Shown one piece after another: positions 11,908-24,261 of a DNA stretch of 64,000 nucleotides. The notes beneath the pieces were generated by a model, which saw only the letters and a list, made by a program, of their open reading frames with translations, was not told where the DNA came from and made no database searches. The stretch is from the NCBI GenBank assembly GCA_019426215.1, contig CM033394.1:37198423-37262422 (forward strand), in the 5' to 3' direction. The position numbers were made by a program, and so were the translations under genes. This DNA is from Buddleja alternifolia (taxonomy: Eukaryota; Streptophyta; Magnoliopsida; Lamiales; Scrophulariaceae). Position 1 is the stretch's first letter. The number at the start of each line of letters is the position of its first letter.

Positions 11908-13601
11908 AGTTGGGAATATGCCCCCGATGCCAACGAGGAGTTAGAATATAAGGCATGCGTTTATATTGTGCAACCTCTAATTAATATAAACACAATAGTA
12001 TGTTGTTCGTATAATTCTTGATGGCATCTATAAGTCTTAAATGAACAACTAGTCTATGTGTGTCAAGTCAAACCTTCGCACTCCGTATAGTGGTTACGGA
12101 GATGGGCACTGGAAGGGTTTGATACTTGATCATTTAAATGGTTCGAGAGTCGGAGAATCTCAATTGGGTATTGAGATTCATATGGATTTGTATGTCACAT
12201 GTTCTGAGAAAGGAGTGTCAGTCGAACACTATGGGATAGTGAGAGTCTGTGTCATAGATACATTGATGAGATTATTGTATTCGAACACAACTCGTAATAA
12301 TCCGATCACATGGATTTTTACTCAGTAACTGTCAATGATTGGATTACTGATTATGAAGTTATGCGTGAGCCTTAGACCTGAGGAGTTACGGTTAAAATGT
12401 GCTTGTGACGTTGGATTCTGTCACTAGAGTAGTTAGGCCCAATTCACCCATTGGTGGGGTCGACCTCGAAATGCGTTCTAATGGGCAAGTAGCATGTGAA
12501 GTGATTGCCAAGAAGGAATTCACTGTCTCGAAAGTAAACGAGAAATATCATATGCGATCATAGGTAAATGAGATTTAAAGTCTATGGCCAAAGCTGATGA
12601 ACTAACTCGTGTTTAGTAATCTCATATTACTATGATTCTTAGCATAGTATCAAGTCCTGTGAGTTTGACATATTCTATGACTCTCACTCGATTGGGATAC
12701 GTCAGTGAAGGGCTTATACTCATAGGGTATTTATAATCTAGAGGTTCGTAATGACATAGTCATTTTGTACTCGGTTGGACTACGATGTGGGGCCACGGTG
12801 CTGACTAGGTGGCACCTACATCCTTCAGTATCCTCCCATTGCCTATTGAGACAAACCTAGAGAGTCGCGCTATAAAAGAATAGACGGTGAAATCAAGTCT
12901 TGTATTTGGAGGGTATTTTGACAATTTGTCCTTTAGAAGGACGAATTAATTAATTGGACAAATTAACTTAATTGATTGTTTAATTGGATTGAACAATGGT
13001 AAATTAAATTAATTAGTTTGAATATTTAGTTGACTAGGTTAATTAAATATTTAAACTATAATATTAGTTAATTAATTAATATAAATATTGATTTAATCAA
13101 TATATATTTAATTGGATTAAATGTTAATTGATTAAATTAATTGGACTAAGTTGACTGGGTTAACATAGTCCAATTATTGTCCAATAGCCCATATGGGCAT
13201 GTACTGATGGGCTTTTCGAGGATTTATTTAATCCTCCAACACAAGCTAGATAACACAGTTGAAAGAAAAACATAACGTGAAATCCTCCACCAGAAATACA
13301 AGACAGAGAAGAAAATGTTTTTCTCTTCCTAGTCCACTCGATCTCGCCTAGCCACTTATGGAAATAGAGTCGGAGATTTCCCAGAGTCTGTTCCCACATG
13401 ATGATCTAGAGACGGTACAATTGAACCGTTGGAGAAGATTGAAGATTCGCGAAGATTGAAGATTGAATACGGGAAAGGGTAAATTTTTTGTATTCATATT
13501 TTTCTTGTTAAAAATCGACGAAAGCCACGAATTGATCTTGGTTTGGGAATTCGGATCTGTTTTTTATATTCCGTTGTGCATGCCAACAGGATTCCCAACA
13601 A
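11908..13601 (+). mobile_element. Copia solo LTR, 1694 bp, duplication ATAAG
   Basis: It begins AGTTGGGAATATGCC (the first base of TG is mutated) and ends GGATTCCCAACA, giving an inverted end GTTGGGAAT/ATTCCCAAC. ATAAG is found at 11903-11907 and 13602-13606. The uninterrupted target is visible in the other LTR of the host element (TTTATAAGGAGTGATGG near 38648). There is no internal region, so it is a recombination product of a complete element. It has the block CACTAGAGTAGTTAGGCCC at about 12421 and the TTAATT-rich stretch at 12940-13150, so it belongs to a family related to the left-edge copia LTR. Reading frames inside it are accidental. Confidence 0.9.
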
Positions 13602-16600
13602 TAAGGAGTGATGGATCTGGAATTAACTAATTCATTGAGCCCATCCAACTCCTCCAAAAATGCCTACCACACGCCCCACCCTAGTATTATTGGGCTAAGT
13701 TGACTTTCAACATAGTCCAATTATTAATTAGATCCAATATATTTTAATTCAATTGAAATATGATACTAATAAATATTCCTCTATATTAAATAATCTAATT
13801 ATTTCATAAAAGGGTGAGTATAATAAATAAGTCTATTTATTTAATAATTAATTTATTTTCATTAATCTAATTAATCAAATAAATTAACGCGTTCATAATA
13901 AATACATCTAATTATTTATTATTAATTTATTTCTATTAATCCAATTAATCAAATAAATTAATTTGCTCATCAAATAGAAAATTACCTAATTTATGTTATT
14001 GACAACGAAAGAATTCTCTTTGCTCAATTCCTTTTAATCGCAACTCTATAGGTTCGTTTCAATTGGCATTGGTGGGAAACCAAGGATGTGAGTGTCACTA
14101 AGCCAGTCACGTGGACTCACATCGAAACCCAATTGAAATGAATGAATGAATGAATACGAACCTTTAGGTCACAAATGTGAGTATAAGCCCTTCACTGTAA
14201 CATCTCGATCGAGTGAGAGTCATGGAATATGTCCAACTCACAGGACTTGATGTTGTGCTTTTTAAGGAATCATAGTAAGATGAAATCACTGAACTACCCT
14301 TATGTACTATACATAAGTTAGTTCTCCTGCTTTGGCCACTTGCAATTTCATTTACCTATGATCGCATAGGACGTTAACTCGTTACTACCCGAGACAGCGA
14401 GTCCCCTGTTGGCAATCACCGAACAATTGCCACTTGTCCTTCTGAACCGCATTTCGAGGTTGATCCCACCAAAGGGTAAAATGAATCTAACTACTCTAAT
14501 AACTCGTTCACCGTCACAAGTCCAACCTTCGTGAATCATCGGGTCTAAGGCTCACGCACACTACCGAGACCAAAAATTCAATCATTGACTATCCAGGAGT
14601 ACATGCCCATGTCATTGAATTACGGCGAGTAGTGTTCGAATATGTCAATTCCATTGACATATCTATGACCAAGCTCCCAACATCCAAAGTGACTGACTGA
14701 CACTCCCTGTCAAAGCTTGCATCACACAAGTCTGGTCTTAATGCCCTATTTTACCTCGTTGACTTGTGAACTCAGGTTTAAATAAACAAGGAACCGATAC
14801 TTCTAGTGTCCATCTTCTCTGATCATTGAGGAGTAGTAGCTCCCTCTTGATTACTTTGGACTTATTTGTTCAATACTTATATTAATGCCATTAAGATTGA
14901 TATGAATAAAAACTATGCCTTTATTAATAGATAAGACCTTGTACAACTTAAATGTTGTAATGCCCCAAAAATTAGTCTTAGAATAACATAACCTGAAAGC
15001 ATGACCCTATCCTTACAGTAGTACCCAAATCCAAACACAATTAAACAAATTATCTTGGAGGCTCACAACCATAATACGTCAACCAAATAACTAAGCAACT
15101 TCATATCCATGACTCGATCTACAAGGTTCACCTCTAGGATTTTCCGGGTTTATACTCTGATCCTTCAAGCTAGTGTCACTGATCGACTCACCTATAACTG
15201 AAAGGAAGAAGTGAAGTACGTAAGCAAAGGCTTAGTGAGCGCCAGTGTTCGTGTGAAAGGTGATTAAAATAGTTCTTAGACCTAAAATGATAAATTAATG
15301 AGGTGAAAACAATAATAGTTTTGTTTTTCCAAAGGATTATTGAAGAAATGAGTTAAAATGACATTTGTGTTCACAATAACAATTATGCAACAAGAGGTAT
15401 GACACCATACTTTAGTATATGCACAACAAAGTTTTGTTCAAAGATCATTGTAAATGTGAGTAAAAATATGATGTACATGCTTAATAACAGTTAAATAATA
15501 AGTGATATGATACTCAAGTTTCATATATGCATTTAAACAATATGCAGTTCAATCAAGTAACATGCACATGGCACATTTTAAACAGTAGGGGGCCATGTTA
15601 GCAATACCATCGCGTCCAATGACTTTGCTCATAGTTGTTTGAGTCTCAATGCTTCTTCCTTATCACCCCTGAACATGCAGCTTAAAAGCCATCACCTTAT
15701 ACCTCCCCACGCAGGCTTGCGATGTCTGTTTGGTCATATTCCGGGTATGCCACTATTCACTTCACCCCATTCACCCTCAGAACACTCCATCTTTAGGTGT
15801 TTGGATTTGATCGTGGATAGCGGGAACCATTTAAAACTGCAAGTCCATACTTGATCAGTCAAACCCTGCCCTATCCTTGCCCGACTCTTGGCCCGACACT
15901 TAACCACGTACAATATGCAATCATGTATGTCACGATTGATGCAATAGTAATCTTTTTTCTCCCGATGAATATTCATTTAACCAAATAGTTTTCAAGAAAT
16001 TTAGTAAGGAAAGATTTTCATTTAAATGATTTTCACAAAACATACTTGAAAATTTATTCTTGCAATATATGCTTTTGAAATCATTCATGCGGTTAACAGT
16101 TGTTAAAATGAAACAGTTAATTTTAAATGGGTTCATGATTTAATTTTGAAAGTGTTGAAAGTCATTTTCATGTGAAGTATCAAAGCATGATGCAAGTATA
16201 TAGACAGATATACAACGTGGTGAAAATTTCTTCCAGTTTTGAAAGACATATAACTATAATTTTAAGAGACAACTCACGTTACACTTTCGAGCTACTAAGA
16301 TCGTCGCCGAGTCAATCTCCAACACTACCTGCTTAGCCAAGCATCATATTAGAATCATTTCCTATATATTTGAACTTAATAAACTACCTGACTTAATTAA
16401 CCCAACGAGACCTAAACCAACCGAGCTAACATTCAAGACAAACATTCCAAAATTTGACAAGTTTAATTGACGTCAGAAAGACTTATGGAGTATACAAGAA
16501 CACAAACATTGAATATTGACAATGTTCCGATTGACAAGTTATAGCGTGAGAATTTTATAAAATCACATAAAACTATTCCAAAGTTTGTAGTAGAATTCTA

Positions 16601-17196
16601 AACACACAAATAATCAACCAGAGAATATTAAGCAGCATTTCAAGTTGGAGAACACCTCTTTTTAATATCAAACATGCACTATTTCTGAACAGAAGATTCA
16701 TCTCACGAAGTCTTGTTTATATAATTTCTAAAAATCATGTAAATCATGAAAATCTTCCATTTTTGGATATTTTACTCCTAACATATTAACAATACTACAT
16801 TAAAATTTTCAAATGAAACAAAATCGTAGAAGTATGAGTTTTGGGGTCCAAAGTGGACTTTCCTGAAACTGAAAAATACCTAGGCAGTTACTTATTTCCA
16901 AACTTTTTAGAAAATTTATTATAACTCAAAATTTACCAAATATTACCTAAATATAATACACATACATAAGTATCTCTAGTAAAAAATTTAAGAATAAAAT
17001 ATTCTTTTGAAGGCTTTTGTCAAACGTCTTGCAAGCATTCCCCTTGACTAACTTCATACACACAATATATCACATATTCTCACCGTATCCCATCATTTTC
17101 AGCAATCCATCAATAATCTCCATCATATAACAAATTTTCTCAAGATAACTCAATCAATTTCACACATGCATGTATAATGTCTTCACTTAAAATCAA

Positions 17197-17663
17197 GAGA
17201 AAACAGCAGATACCCCCCACCCCAAACTATTAAAAGTTGCAGTCAACACCCTAAACTATCATATATGTGTACTTTTCCCCCTCGGTCAGCTTTGGGCAGC
17301 ACATAGGGGGCAAAGTGCTACAAATTGCATAGGTGAGGGGGCAAAGCGCACATCACCCATAGGTGAAGGGGCAAAGCGCACATCACCAGTTTTTTTATTT
17401 TTTAAATTTTTTACTAATTTTTTTATTTTTTAAATTTTTTAAATTTTTTATTTTTATACTTTTTTTCATTTTTTTTATTTATTTTCATGAAGTGCGCTTT
17501 GCCCCCTCACCTATGCGGTTTGTAGCACTTTGCTCCCTGTGTGCTGCCCGAGGGGGCAAAGTGCACATATATGATAGTTTAGGGTGTTGAGTGCAACATT
17601 TAATAGTTTGGGGGGCAAATCGCACATCACCACATAGTTTGGAGTGGTGTCTACTATTTTCTC
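17197..17663. mobile_element. Mutator-like MITE, 467 bp, duplication TAAAATCAA
   Basis: A perfect 9-bp duplication TAAAATCAA lies at 17188-17196 and 17664-17672. The inverted arms start GAGAAAACAGCAGA and GAGAAAATAGTAGA and continue about 190 bases with offsets (CCAAACTATTAAA, CAACACCCTAAACTATCATA, GGGGGCAAAGTGC, GTGAGGGGGCAAAGCGCAC). The right arm carries an extra copy of one segment. The loop is T/A low-complexity DNA at 17391-17487. The 9-bp duplication fits Mutator-type transposition by a helper enzyme encoded elsewhere. Confidence 0.88.
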
Positions 17664-17972
17664 TAAAATCAATAACCCACTTATCTACACATATCACATA
17701 CATGGAATTACAAAATATCTTCTCCTCAACCCCAATTTTTGAAATCTAAGAAATTATAAGTCAAAATCCAAGTAGGTTTTGAAAAGAATTACCTTTCGAA
17801 ATTTGATGAATTAAAGAGGGAGAACACTTCCAAGTTTAAACCTTTGACTTGATATTCCTATTACTTCCATCTTTGGTTCTTGCCTTACAAAAATTATGGT
17901 TGTAGCATTTGAATGAAGGGTTTGGTGTTTATATTTGTCAAAAGAGATGAATGAAAATGGACATGATCTTGA

Positions 17973-18020
17973 GACAATATGTATATATATATATATATAT
18001 ATATAGGTAGAGAGAGAGAG
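17973..18020. repeat. (TA)n and (GA)n microsatellite
   Basis: A run of alternating TA is followed by GAGAGAGAGAG. It is internal to the solo LTR. Confidence 0.85.
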
Positions 18021-18568
18021 GTGTGAAAAAGATAAAACAAGTGGGCCTATATATAGAGATGTTTGAGGGGTCTAATTGCAATTTTACTATTTTATCAAAT
18101 AAACCTTACATGCATATAAGTTAATATTATGCCCTTACATTAGTACAATCTAACACCCACGTTCTTGCATACATTAAATCCACATTCAAGTCCATCTAAT
18201 TATTTAGAGATATTATTACTACATAATCAATCATGTAATTTCTAATTCCCAACGAGAGAGATACAAAATTGAATTCCAAAACTATTAAACTCATACATAG
18301 AAATATATAGATATAGATATCACAAAAATACCACCATTTTCTTAAGATTGTAATAAAAATAGTCACTACTAGTAAGCATAGTTATTGCAGAAAACACAAT
18401 TGTTACACTTTCCTAATTTTACGAAAATACCACAATTTTAAATTATTCAAACCGCGCATTCGCAAAACATACAATGAAACCATATTGCACGAAAATGGGA
18501 GGGGTATCACAAATGTAATGCCCAAATAATCTAATTCCTTTATAGCATGGAGGGTATAATCCTAACAA

Positions 18569-20221
18569 TCTCCCACTTGCACTCAATGCCAATCGCTATG
18601 GTATCTAATACCCATCTTCTCAAGATGTCACTCTAGCACCGCCTGTGATAGTGGCTTGGTCAGTGGGTCAGCAACTTTATTTGCTGAATCTATTATTTGC
18701 ATGGCGATGTCGCCTCTTCCAACGATCTCTCTCATGATGTGGTATCTTCTCTCAATGTGTTTAGATTTAATGTGAGACATCCGTTCCTTAGCCTACGAAA
18801 TAGCTCCATTGTTGTCACAGAATAGTGGCAACGAGAGCTCCATGCTAGGAACCACTTGAAGTTTAGCCACAAACTTCTTTATCCAAACAGCCTCTTTGTC
18901 CGCTTCTGAGGTAGCCACGTACTCAGCTTCGGTGGTTGAATCAGTTGTCGTGTTTTGCTTGGAACTTTTCCAAGTCACTGCTCCACCGTTTAAAGTGAAT
19001 AGAAACCCTGATGTGGATTATAGTCGCCAAAATCTGTCTGGAATCCAGAGTCAGTAATAACCTTCCACTTTTAGTTCCCCATCTCCATATGTCAAACACA
19101 TATCCCTAGTTCTTCTCAAGTACTTAAGGATACACTTCACAGTAATCCAATGCTTTTCTTCTGGGTTAGCTTGGAAACTACTTACCACACTCACAACATA
19201 AGCAATGTCTGGTCTCGTGCATAACATAGCGTACATAAGACTCCCTACTGGTGATGCATAGGGGACTCCACTCATTCTCTTACAATCATCTTCACTTTGA
19301 GGACTCATCGATTTCGAGAGATGGAGTCCGTATCTTTTGGGCAAGAGGCCTCTCTTGGAATCTTCCATTCCGAATCTTTTCATAACATCTTCCAAATAAA
19401 GGGCTTGGGAGAGACCCATTTTCCTATTCGCTCTATCCCTGAAGATGCAAATTCCAAGGATATAGGTCGCTTCTCCTGAGTCTTTCATGGAGAACGTGCT
19501 TGCGAGCCACATTTTGACCGAAGTCAACGAGCCTATATCATTACCTATTAGTAGAATGTCATCTACATATAGGACCAAAAATCATATTTTGCTCCCACTG
19601 GATTTCTTGTAAACGCATGGTTTATCTTCGTTCTTGACAAAGCCATAGTTCCAGACTTTATCAAAATGAAGATTCCAATTTACACAAATTGATCTATTGA
19701 TCTAGTCCACAAATTGATCTATTCAATTTACACATCTTATGAGAATCTTCATTGGACATGAAACCTTTGGACTGTTCCATATAGATGTCCTCCTCTAGGT
19801 ATCCACTCAGGAACGCGGTCTTTACATCCATCTGCCAAATTTCATAGTCCAGGTGTGTGGCTATTGCAAGTAGAATTCTAATGGATTTGATCATGGCAAT
19901 GGGAGAGAAGTTTTCCTCATAGTTAATACCCTCTTTTTTACTATACCCTTTTGCTACAAGCCTAGCTTTAAAGGTATCGACCTTGCCAACGGGACCATTC
20001 TTTCTCTTGTAGCTCCACTTACACCCTATTGGTGCAATACCCATAGGGTAATCCACTAGAGGCCAGACTTGGTTCGAGTACATTAAATCCATCTCTATCT
20101 TCATATCGGCCTTAAGCCATTTTGTAGAATCTATATCCTCCATTGCATGCTCAAAAGTAGAGGGATCATCTCCATAGTTTCCTTCTGCTAGAGCATACAA
20201 ATTATGCTCCCACTGTAGCAA
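18569..20221 (-). pseudogene. Copia reverse transcriptase and RNase H of the minus-strand element
   Basis: C-terminal part of pol, read right to left. From 20221 it runs DSTKWLKADMKIEMDLMYSN, then KARLVAKGYSKKEGINYEEN and EIWQMDVKTAFLSGYLEED to a break near 19690. It resumes at 19578 with LYVDDILLIGND, the catalytic YVDD. RNase H follows with RPDIAYVVSVVSSF, a break near 19050, TEAEYVATSEADKEAVW and CDNNGAIS, ending at the ADPLTKPL-type tail near 18600. The upstream half of the gene is at 34081-36330; the Sirevirus-like insertion separates them, and the frame continues across the ATAAC target. Stops and shifts make it non-functional. Confidence 0.92.
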
Positions 20222-20226
20222 ATAAC

Positions 20227-21735
20227 TGTTAGGAATTTCATGTTAGATGTTTTGATGATGACAAAATAAGATTTTATGTTAGACCCCAAATATAATGTAA
20301 GTTTCTGTTTTCATAGATCAATTGTATAAGCGTTTGAAAGTATGTAATTTTGTTAGGCTTGTAGTTTTTATCTTTATAGATTTTAGACTAAGTATTAGAT
20401 ACCGAATCGCTAATAGAATTCTAGGTGAGTCTATTAGAAATGAAGTTGAAGACCAACGTCTGAAGTCAAATGAAGACAAAGATTTGTTCTTAGCGCTTGT
20501 CAAATGCTAAAGAACTATTTTAGAATTTATGGATCAAGCGCTCAAAGCACTCCAGCGATCAATATCAGATTCATCTGAAATAAATCTTCAAGTCATGAAG
20601 GACTTAAATGCAATCATTCAACAGACATTTATTTCCAAAGGGAAATAAATTCAAATGCATTAAATGCCTGATAAGAGCATTACATGTGATAAGCTATTAT
20701 GACTTGTAGACAAGCCACCTTTTGACTAGACTGTCAGGTTTTCAGAGTTCAAACTTGCTCCTGTCCAATTGGAACCAACAGAATTTCAGGAATGTCAGAG
20801 AAAAGGCTGATTCACGCGCTACGTGAAGAAAATGCGCCCACATGTGTCCAACGGACAATTTCCAAAAATTGCCTATAAATACCTCATTCCAGCAAACCCT
20901 AATAACAACGTACATACACAAGAAACAAGCGAAAAACTTTGCTGAAATATTTTCTCAAAAGAAAAGCTTAGAAACTCCATAGCTAAAACCTTTCAAGCTT
21001 TTTACATGCATTCCAGACAGTCACAAATATCTCAAACATCTTCCAAAGAAGAAACCTAAATTCTTACTGAGATATTCAAAGTTGTTTGATCTTTCCAAAA
21101 ACTAACAAAACCTGTGTGACAAAACCCTCAACCTTTCATCTGAGTGAGAAAGTCGTTGAAACCCCTTACAGGCAGTATTTCTGAGTGAGAGAAGCTTGTA
21201 GAAGAAGATCTTCATTGGCGCTGAAGTCTGTGTGATCAAGGAAGCCGAGATCATCTTTCACATCTTTACTATCTTGTAGAAGATTATGTGTGATTTTTTG
21301 ATAATCAACTTAGTAAATTCTTTCCAAGTGAAACGGAGAAGGACGTAGCTCGTCTTACATCACCTAGTGAACCTTACAATTTCTTGTGTTATTTACCATT
21401 ATTATTGTCTTGCTTTATATTTTATCATTTATTCTGAAAAAGATAAACTAAACTGCCAAGCGACTATTTAATCAAAACGAACGCTAAAGCTTTAAAAATC
21501 ATTTCCGCTGTGCTAACCCTGATTAAGCGATCTAAGTTTTTCCCTACTTTAGTAAATTGCTAAAATCACTAAATCTAAGTTATCTTTACTGTAGCGCCTG
21601 ACCTAGCGCTCAGCTTCCGAAGCGTTCAAAAATTTAAAAGTGATACGAAATCTTTTGAAGTCAAAAAAGACTTTAGGGTCTATTCAACCCCCCCCCCCCT
21701 TTCTAAACCCTTTCGTATGCCACTTGGGACCACCA
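20227..21735 (+). repeat. 5' LTR of the Sirevirus-like element, 1509 bp
   Basis: It starts TGTTAGGAATTTCATG and ends CACTTGGGACCACCA, two bases before the primer site. It carries a TATA box and, near its end, a C-run at 21688-21699. Compared with the 3' LTR it contains about 20 additional bases near 20815 (around CGCTACGTGAAG). Confidence 0.95.
20874..20881 (+). promoter_or_regulatory. LTR TATA box
   Basis: TATAAATA is preserved in both LTRs (also at about 33221). The downstream sequence ATACACAAGAAACAAG is A/C-rich, as expected near a transcription start. Confidence 0.6.
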
Positions 21736-21737
21736 AG

Positions 21738-21749
21738 TGGTATCAGAGC
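21738..21749 (+). other. Primer-binding site, tRNA-Met type
   Basis: TGGTATCAGAGC is complementary to the 3' end of plant initiator tRNA-Met. It lies two bases after the LTR. Confidence 0.93.
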
Positions 21750-21847
21750 GGTTGAAGTAGAAATCTAAGCGTTTCCAAGCGTAACTGCTTGTTTAGATCC
21801 ATTTTTCTAAACTTAGTAGCTTTAAATTTTCTCTTAAACATCTCTTT

Positions 21848-23845
21848 ATGGCTTTTAACAAAATGCCTAAGTTGGTAGAGTCAAACTATGATTTGTGGAA
21901 ACTTAGAGCATTGACGTATTTATGTTCTTGCGATAATGAAATGTGTGATGTAATTTCAGATGGCCCCATCAAGATCATGAAAGTGATAACTCGAGCACCT
22001 GGAGCTGATGAAGCAACTCCGGATGGTTATGTCGAGAAACCCAAGATAGAACGGACGCCAGAGGATAGAAAAAGAGCAAATCTAGATAATGTTGGACGAA
22101 GTGCACTTTACTCAGCGTTTGGAGACAATGATGCATTGTTCAACAAAATCAAACAATGTAAGACATCAAAAGAGATATGGGATAAGTTGGCAACAGTGTG
22201 TGAAGGTTCAGCACAAATGAAGGAGAATAAGCTCTCCATAGCCATGCAAAGATTTGAGCATTTCAAGATGCAGCCCAATGAGATGCTATAACAATTGGAC
22301 GTAAGGTTTACTTTGCTCTTTACAGAATTAGTGTCATTAGACAAGGAGTTGACGAACAAGAAAATGGTCAATAAGATTTTCAGAAGTCTTCCAAGCAAGT
22401 ATTTGATTAAGACTGTTGCTCTGAGAGAATCACAGACATTGGAGACTCTTACTCCAGAACATGTGTTTTCAGAATTAAAGACATTTGAGTTCGAATTGGG
22501 TGAAGTCAGCGACACATCGACTTCAGCGATTCAATCAGGAGCTTTAATCGCTACCACCAAAAGTAAGGGTAAAGCGATTAGTGAGGTGAAATCAATTGAA
22601 TCTAATGAAGAAAAAGAGATGGCTCTATTGGTCAAGAAATTCAAGAAATTTCTAAGATATGAAAAGAGAAATCCTATTGGACAAACTTCATTTCAAACCC
22701 CTCCCCCTGCACCAGCACCTTAATATCAAGCGCCAGTATATTCGGCACCTCAACCAATAGCCCCAGTTCCTTACCAAGCGCCTACAACTACTACTCAGAA
22801 TCTCTCAGCGCCAGTTGTTTCAAAGTGATTAACCACTGAACAGAAAATGAAAACTAATTTGTGTTATAATTGTAGGAAATCAGGGCAATACTAGGTAAAT
22901 TGCCCTTATCCAAATGTGTCTAAGCCCACAAGGCAAGACTATGCGGATAGAAACCAATTCAGGAGCAACCTTCGCCAACAAGGTTTGCTAGCGGAATCTG
23001 AACCATTCTCCGTACCTGAAGAGGATTTGGAATCATCAGATGAAAGCAGTGATGATGAGCCAACAAGCAACTCAGCGTTAATTTGTCTCATGGCAAGAGA
23101 TGATGAAGCATCTGGAGATTCGCTACCCGAGGTAACCACTAAATTATCTCATCATCTTTCTTATGGTGAATTACTTGACAAAGTTAATGAATACTATAAA
23201 GATTGTCAAGATGCCGCCAAAATATATCAAAATCACTTCGCTAATATTTCATCGCTCACAAGTGATAAAGTAACGCTCAAAGTAGAATTGCAAGTTCAGC
23301 AACAATGCATTGAGAAGAACCAATCGCTTGAGAGTGAAATTACTCAATTGAAAAGCGATCTTGATATAATAGTCAAGAGAGAAGCTGATCTGATCGTTAG
23401 ACTTGCCAAATCAGAGCAGCTCGTCTCATCATTATCAAAAGTTTCAAGAAAGTTAGATAATGTGACTGAGGTAACAAGAATGTTTGGTGAAAAGACCGAT
23501 TTAGGATGTAATAAATTCGACAAACAACTAAATAAATCTAATGTTACTGCGAACAACAAAGGAAAGGGTGTTTTCTTTGTTGAGAAAAGTTCACAAAGTC
23601 AAACGCTGAATGAACCAAGCGACAATGGTGCGAGGCCAAATGAGAAATCCAAAGCTGACTCAAGCAAGGGAAAGGCGAAAGCAAATGATCCACAAAGACG
23701 AGTTCATCCAAATGCTCAAAAGGCTAAGGATAAACCTGACCACTATAAATCAAGCGCTAAGCGTCCAGCACCAAAAGTGCAACCCAAGCTAGTGCCAAGG
23801 AAATACCAGCGTCAATATCCAAGGCAGTCAAGATCATATTATTGA
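21848..23845 (+). pseudogene. Sirevirus-type gag, one frame with four in-frame stops
   Basis: Three open stretches (21848-22288, 22295-22720, 22916-23845) lie in one frame, so this is a single gag gene of about 665 codons. The in-frame stops are TAA at about 22289, TAA at 22721, TGA near 22827 and a TAG inside the zinc knuckle near 22891. The N-terminal part (SNYDLWKLRALTYL, TSKEIWDKLATVCEGS) is the copia capsid. The knuckle (CYNCRKSGQ, then VNCP) has lost its histidine context. The C-terminal extension has an acidic SSDESSDDE patch and a predicted coiled coil (about 23270-23460), as in other Sireviruses. It ends in a lysine/proline-rich tail. Capsid assembly is the normal role. Confidence 0.9.
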
Positions 23846-24261
23846 TACTGTGATAATTATGATTATGACTATGATTATGATTACTGTTATAATCGAGGAT
23901 ATTACTATACACCCAAAAAGCACACACAACACAATGTGAAACCCAAGAAGGCCAGTATTCCTACAATGAAGACTAGGCAAAAATGGGTTCCTAAAGTTTT
24001 AATTGAAACCAAAGTCACTAACGTTGAAGGACCCAAGACAACATGGGTACCTAAGAAGAATTAGAATTTTCCTTTAAATACAAGTACCTAGAGCCAACAC
24101 CGATACTTCAGTTTGGTACTTTGATAGTGGATCGTCAAGACACATGACGGGTTCCAAGGATCTATTGATCAACTATCATGCAGCCAATGGTCCTCAAGTT
24201 ATATTCGGTGATAACTCCAATGGTAAAACTAAAGGTATAGGTATCATATAGGGGGAACATC
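23846..24261 (+). pseudogene. Copia protease region, interrupted
   Basis: After a tyrosine/aspartate-rich repeat (TATGATTATGAT-type bases near 23860-23880) and two QKWVPK-like motifs, a stop occurs near 24062. The aspartic protease active site follows at about 24120 (WYFDSGSSRHMTG, with D-S-G intact). The domain is interrupted by a stop near 24249 just before the integrase frame. The enzyme would cut the polyprotein; this copy cannot be continuous. Confidence 0.8.

Larger units (their letters stand above)
14956..18511 (-). mobile_element. Solo LTR, probably Ty3/gypsy, 3.56 kb, duplication AATGT
   Basis: It starts TGTAATGCCCC and ends GGGGTATCACA, with AATGT at 14951-14955 and 18512-18516. 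It is the inverse of the copy at 39196-42102 (TGTGATGCCCGAG...GAGGGCGTTACA). The copies share long segments, for example the one around CACGCAGGCTTGCGATG (near 15710) and the segment with CACCTATAACTGAAAGGAAG (near 15190). No internal coding region exists. Ends of this form commonly precede a tRNA-Met primer site in plant gypsy elements with long LTRs, hence the superfamily call. It contains a 467-bp MITE at 17197-17663. Confidence 0.85.
11534..18567 (-). repeat. 3' LTR of the minus-strand copia, split by two insertions
   Basis: The pieces 11534-11907, 13607-14955 and 18517-18567 align in order with the 5' LTR at 38278-46307. Together they make about 1.77 kb. The terminal CCTAACA at 18561-18567 abuts the polypurine tract (reverse complement of GTGCAAGTGGGAGAT). 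The insertions are a copia solo LTR at 11908-13601 and a 3.6-kb solo LTR at 14956-18511. It contains the block shared with other copia LTRs of the window (14440-14520, inverse orientation). Confidence 0.88.

Noticed and set aside
12056..12328. 90-codon frame
   Set aside because: It lies wholly inside the copia solo LTR at 11908-13601. The related LTR at 1377 has no equivalent open frame.
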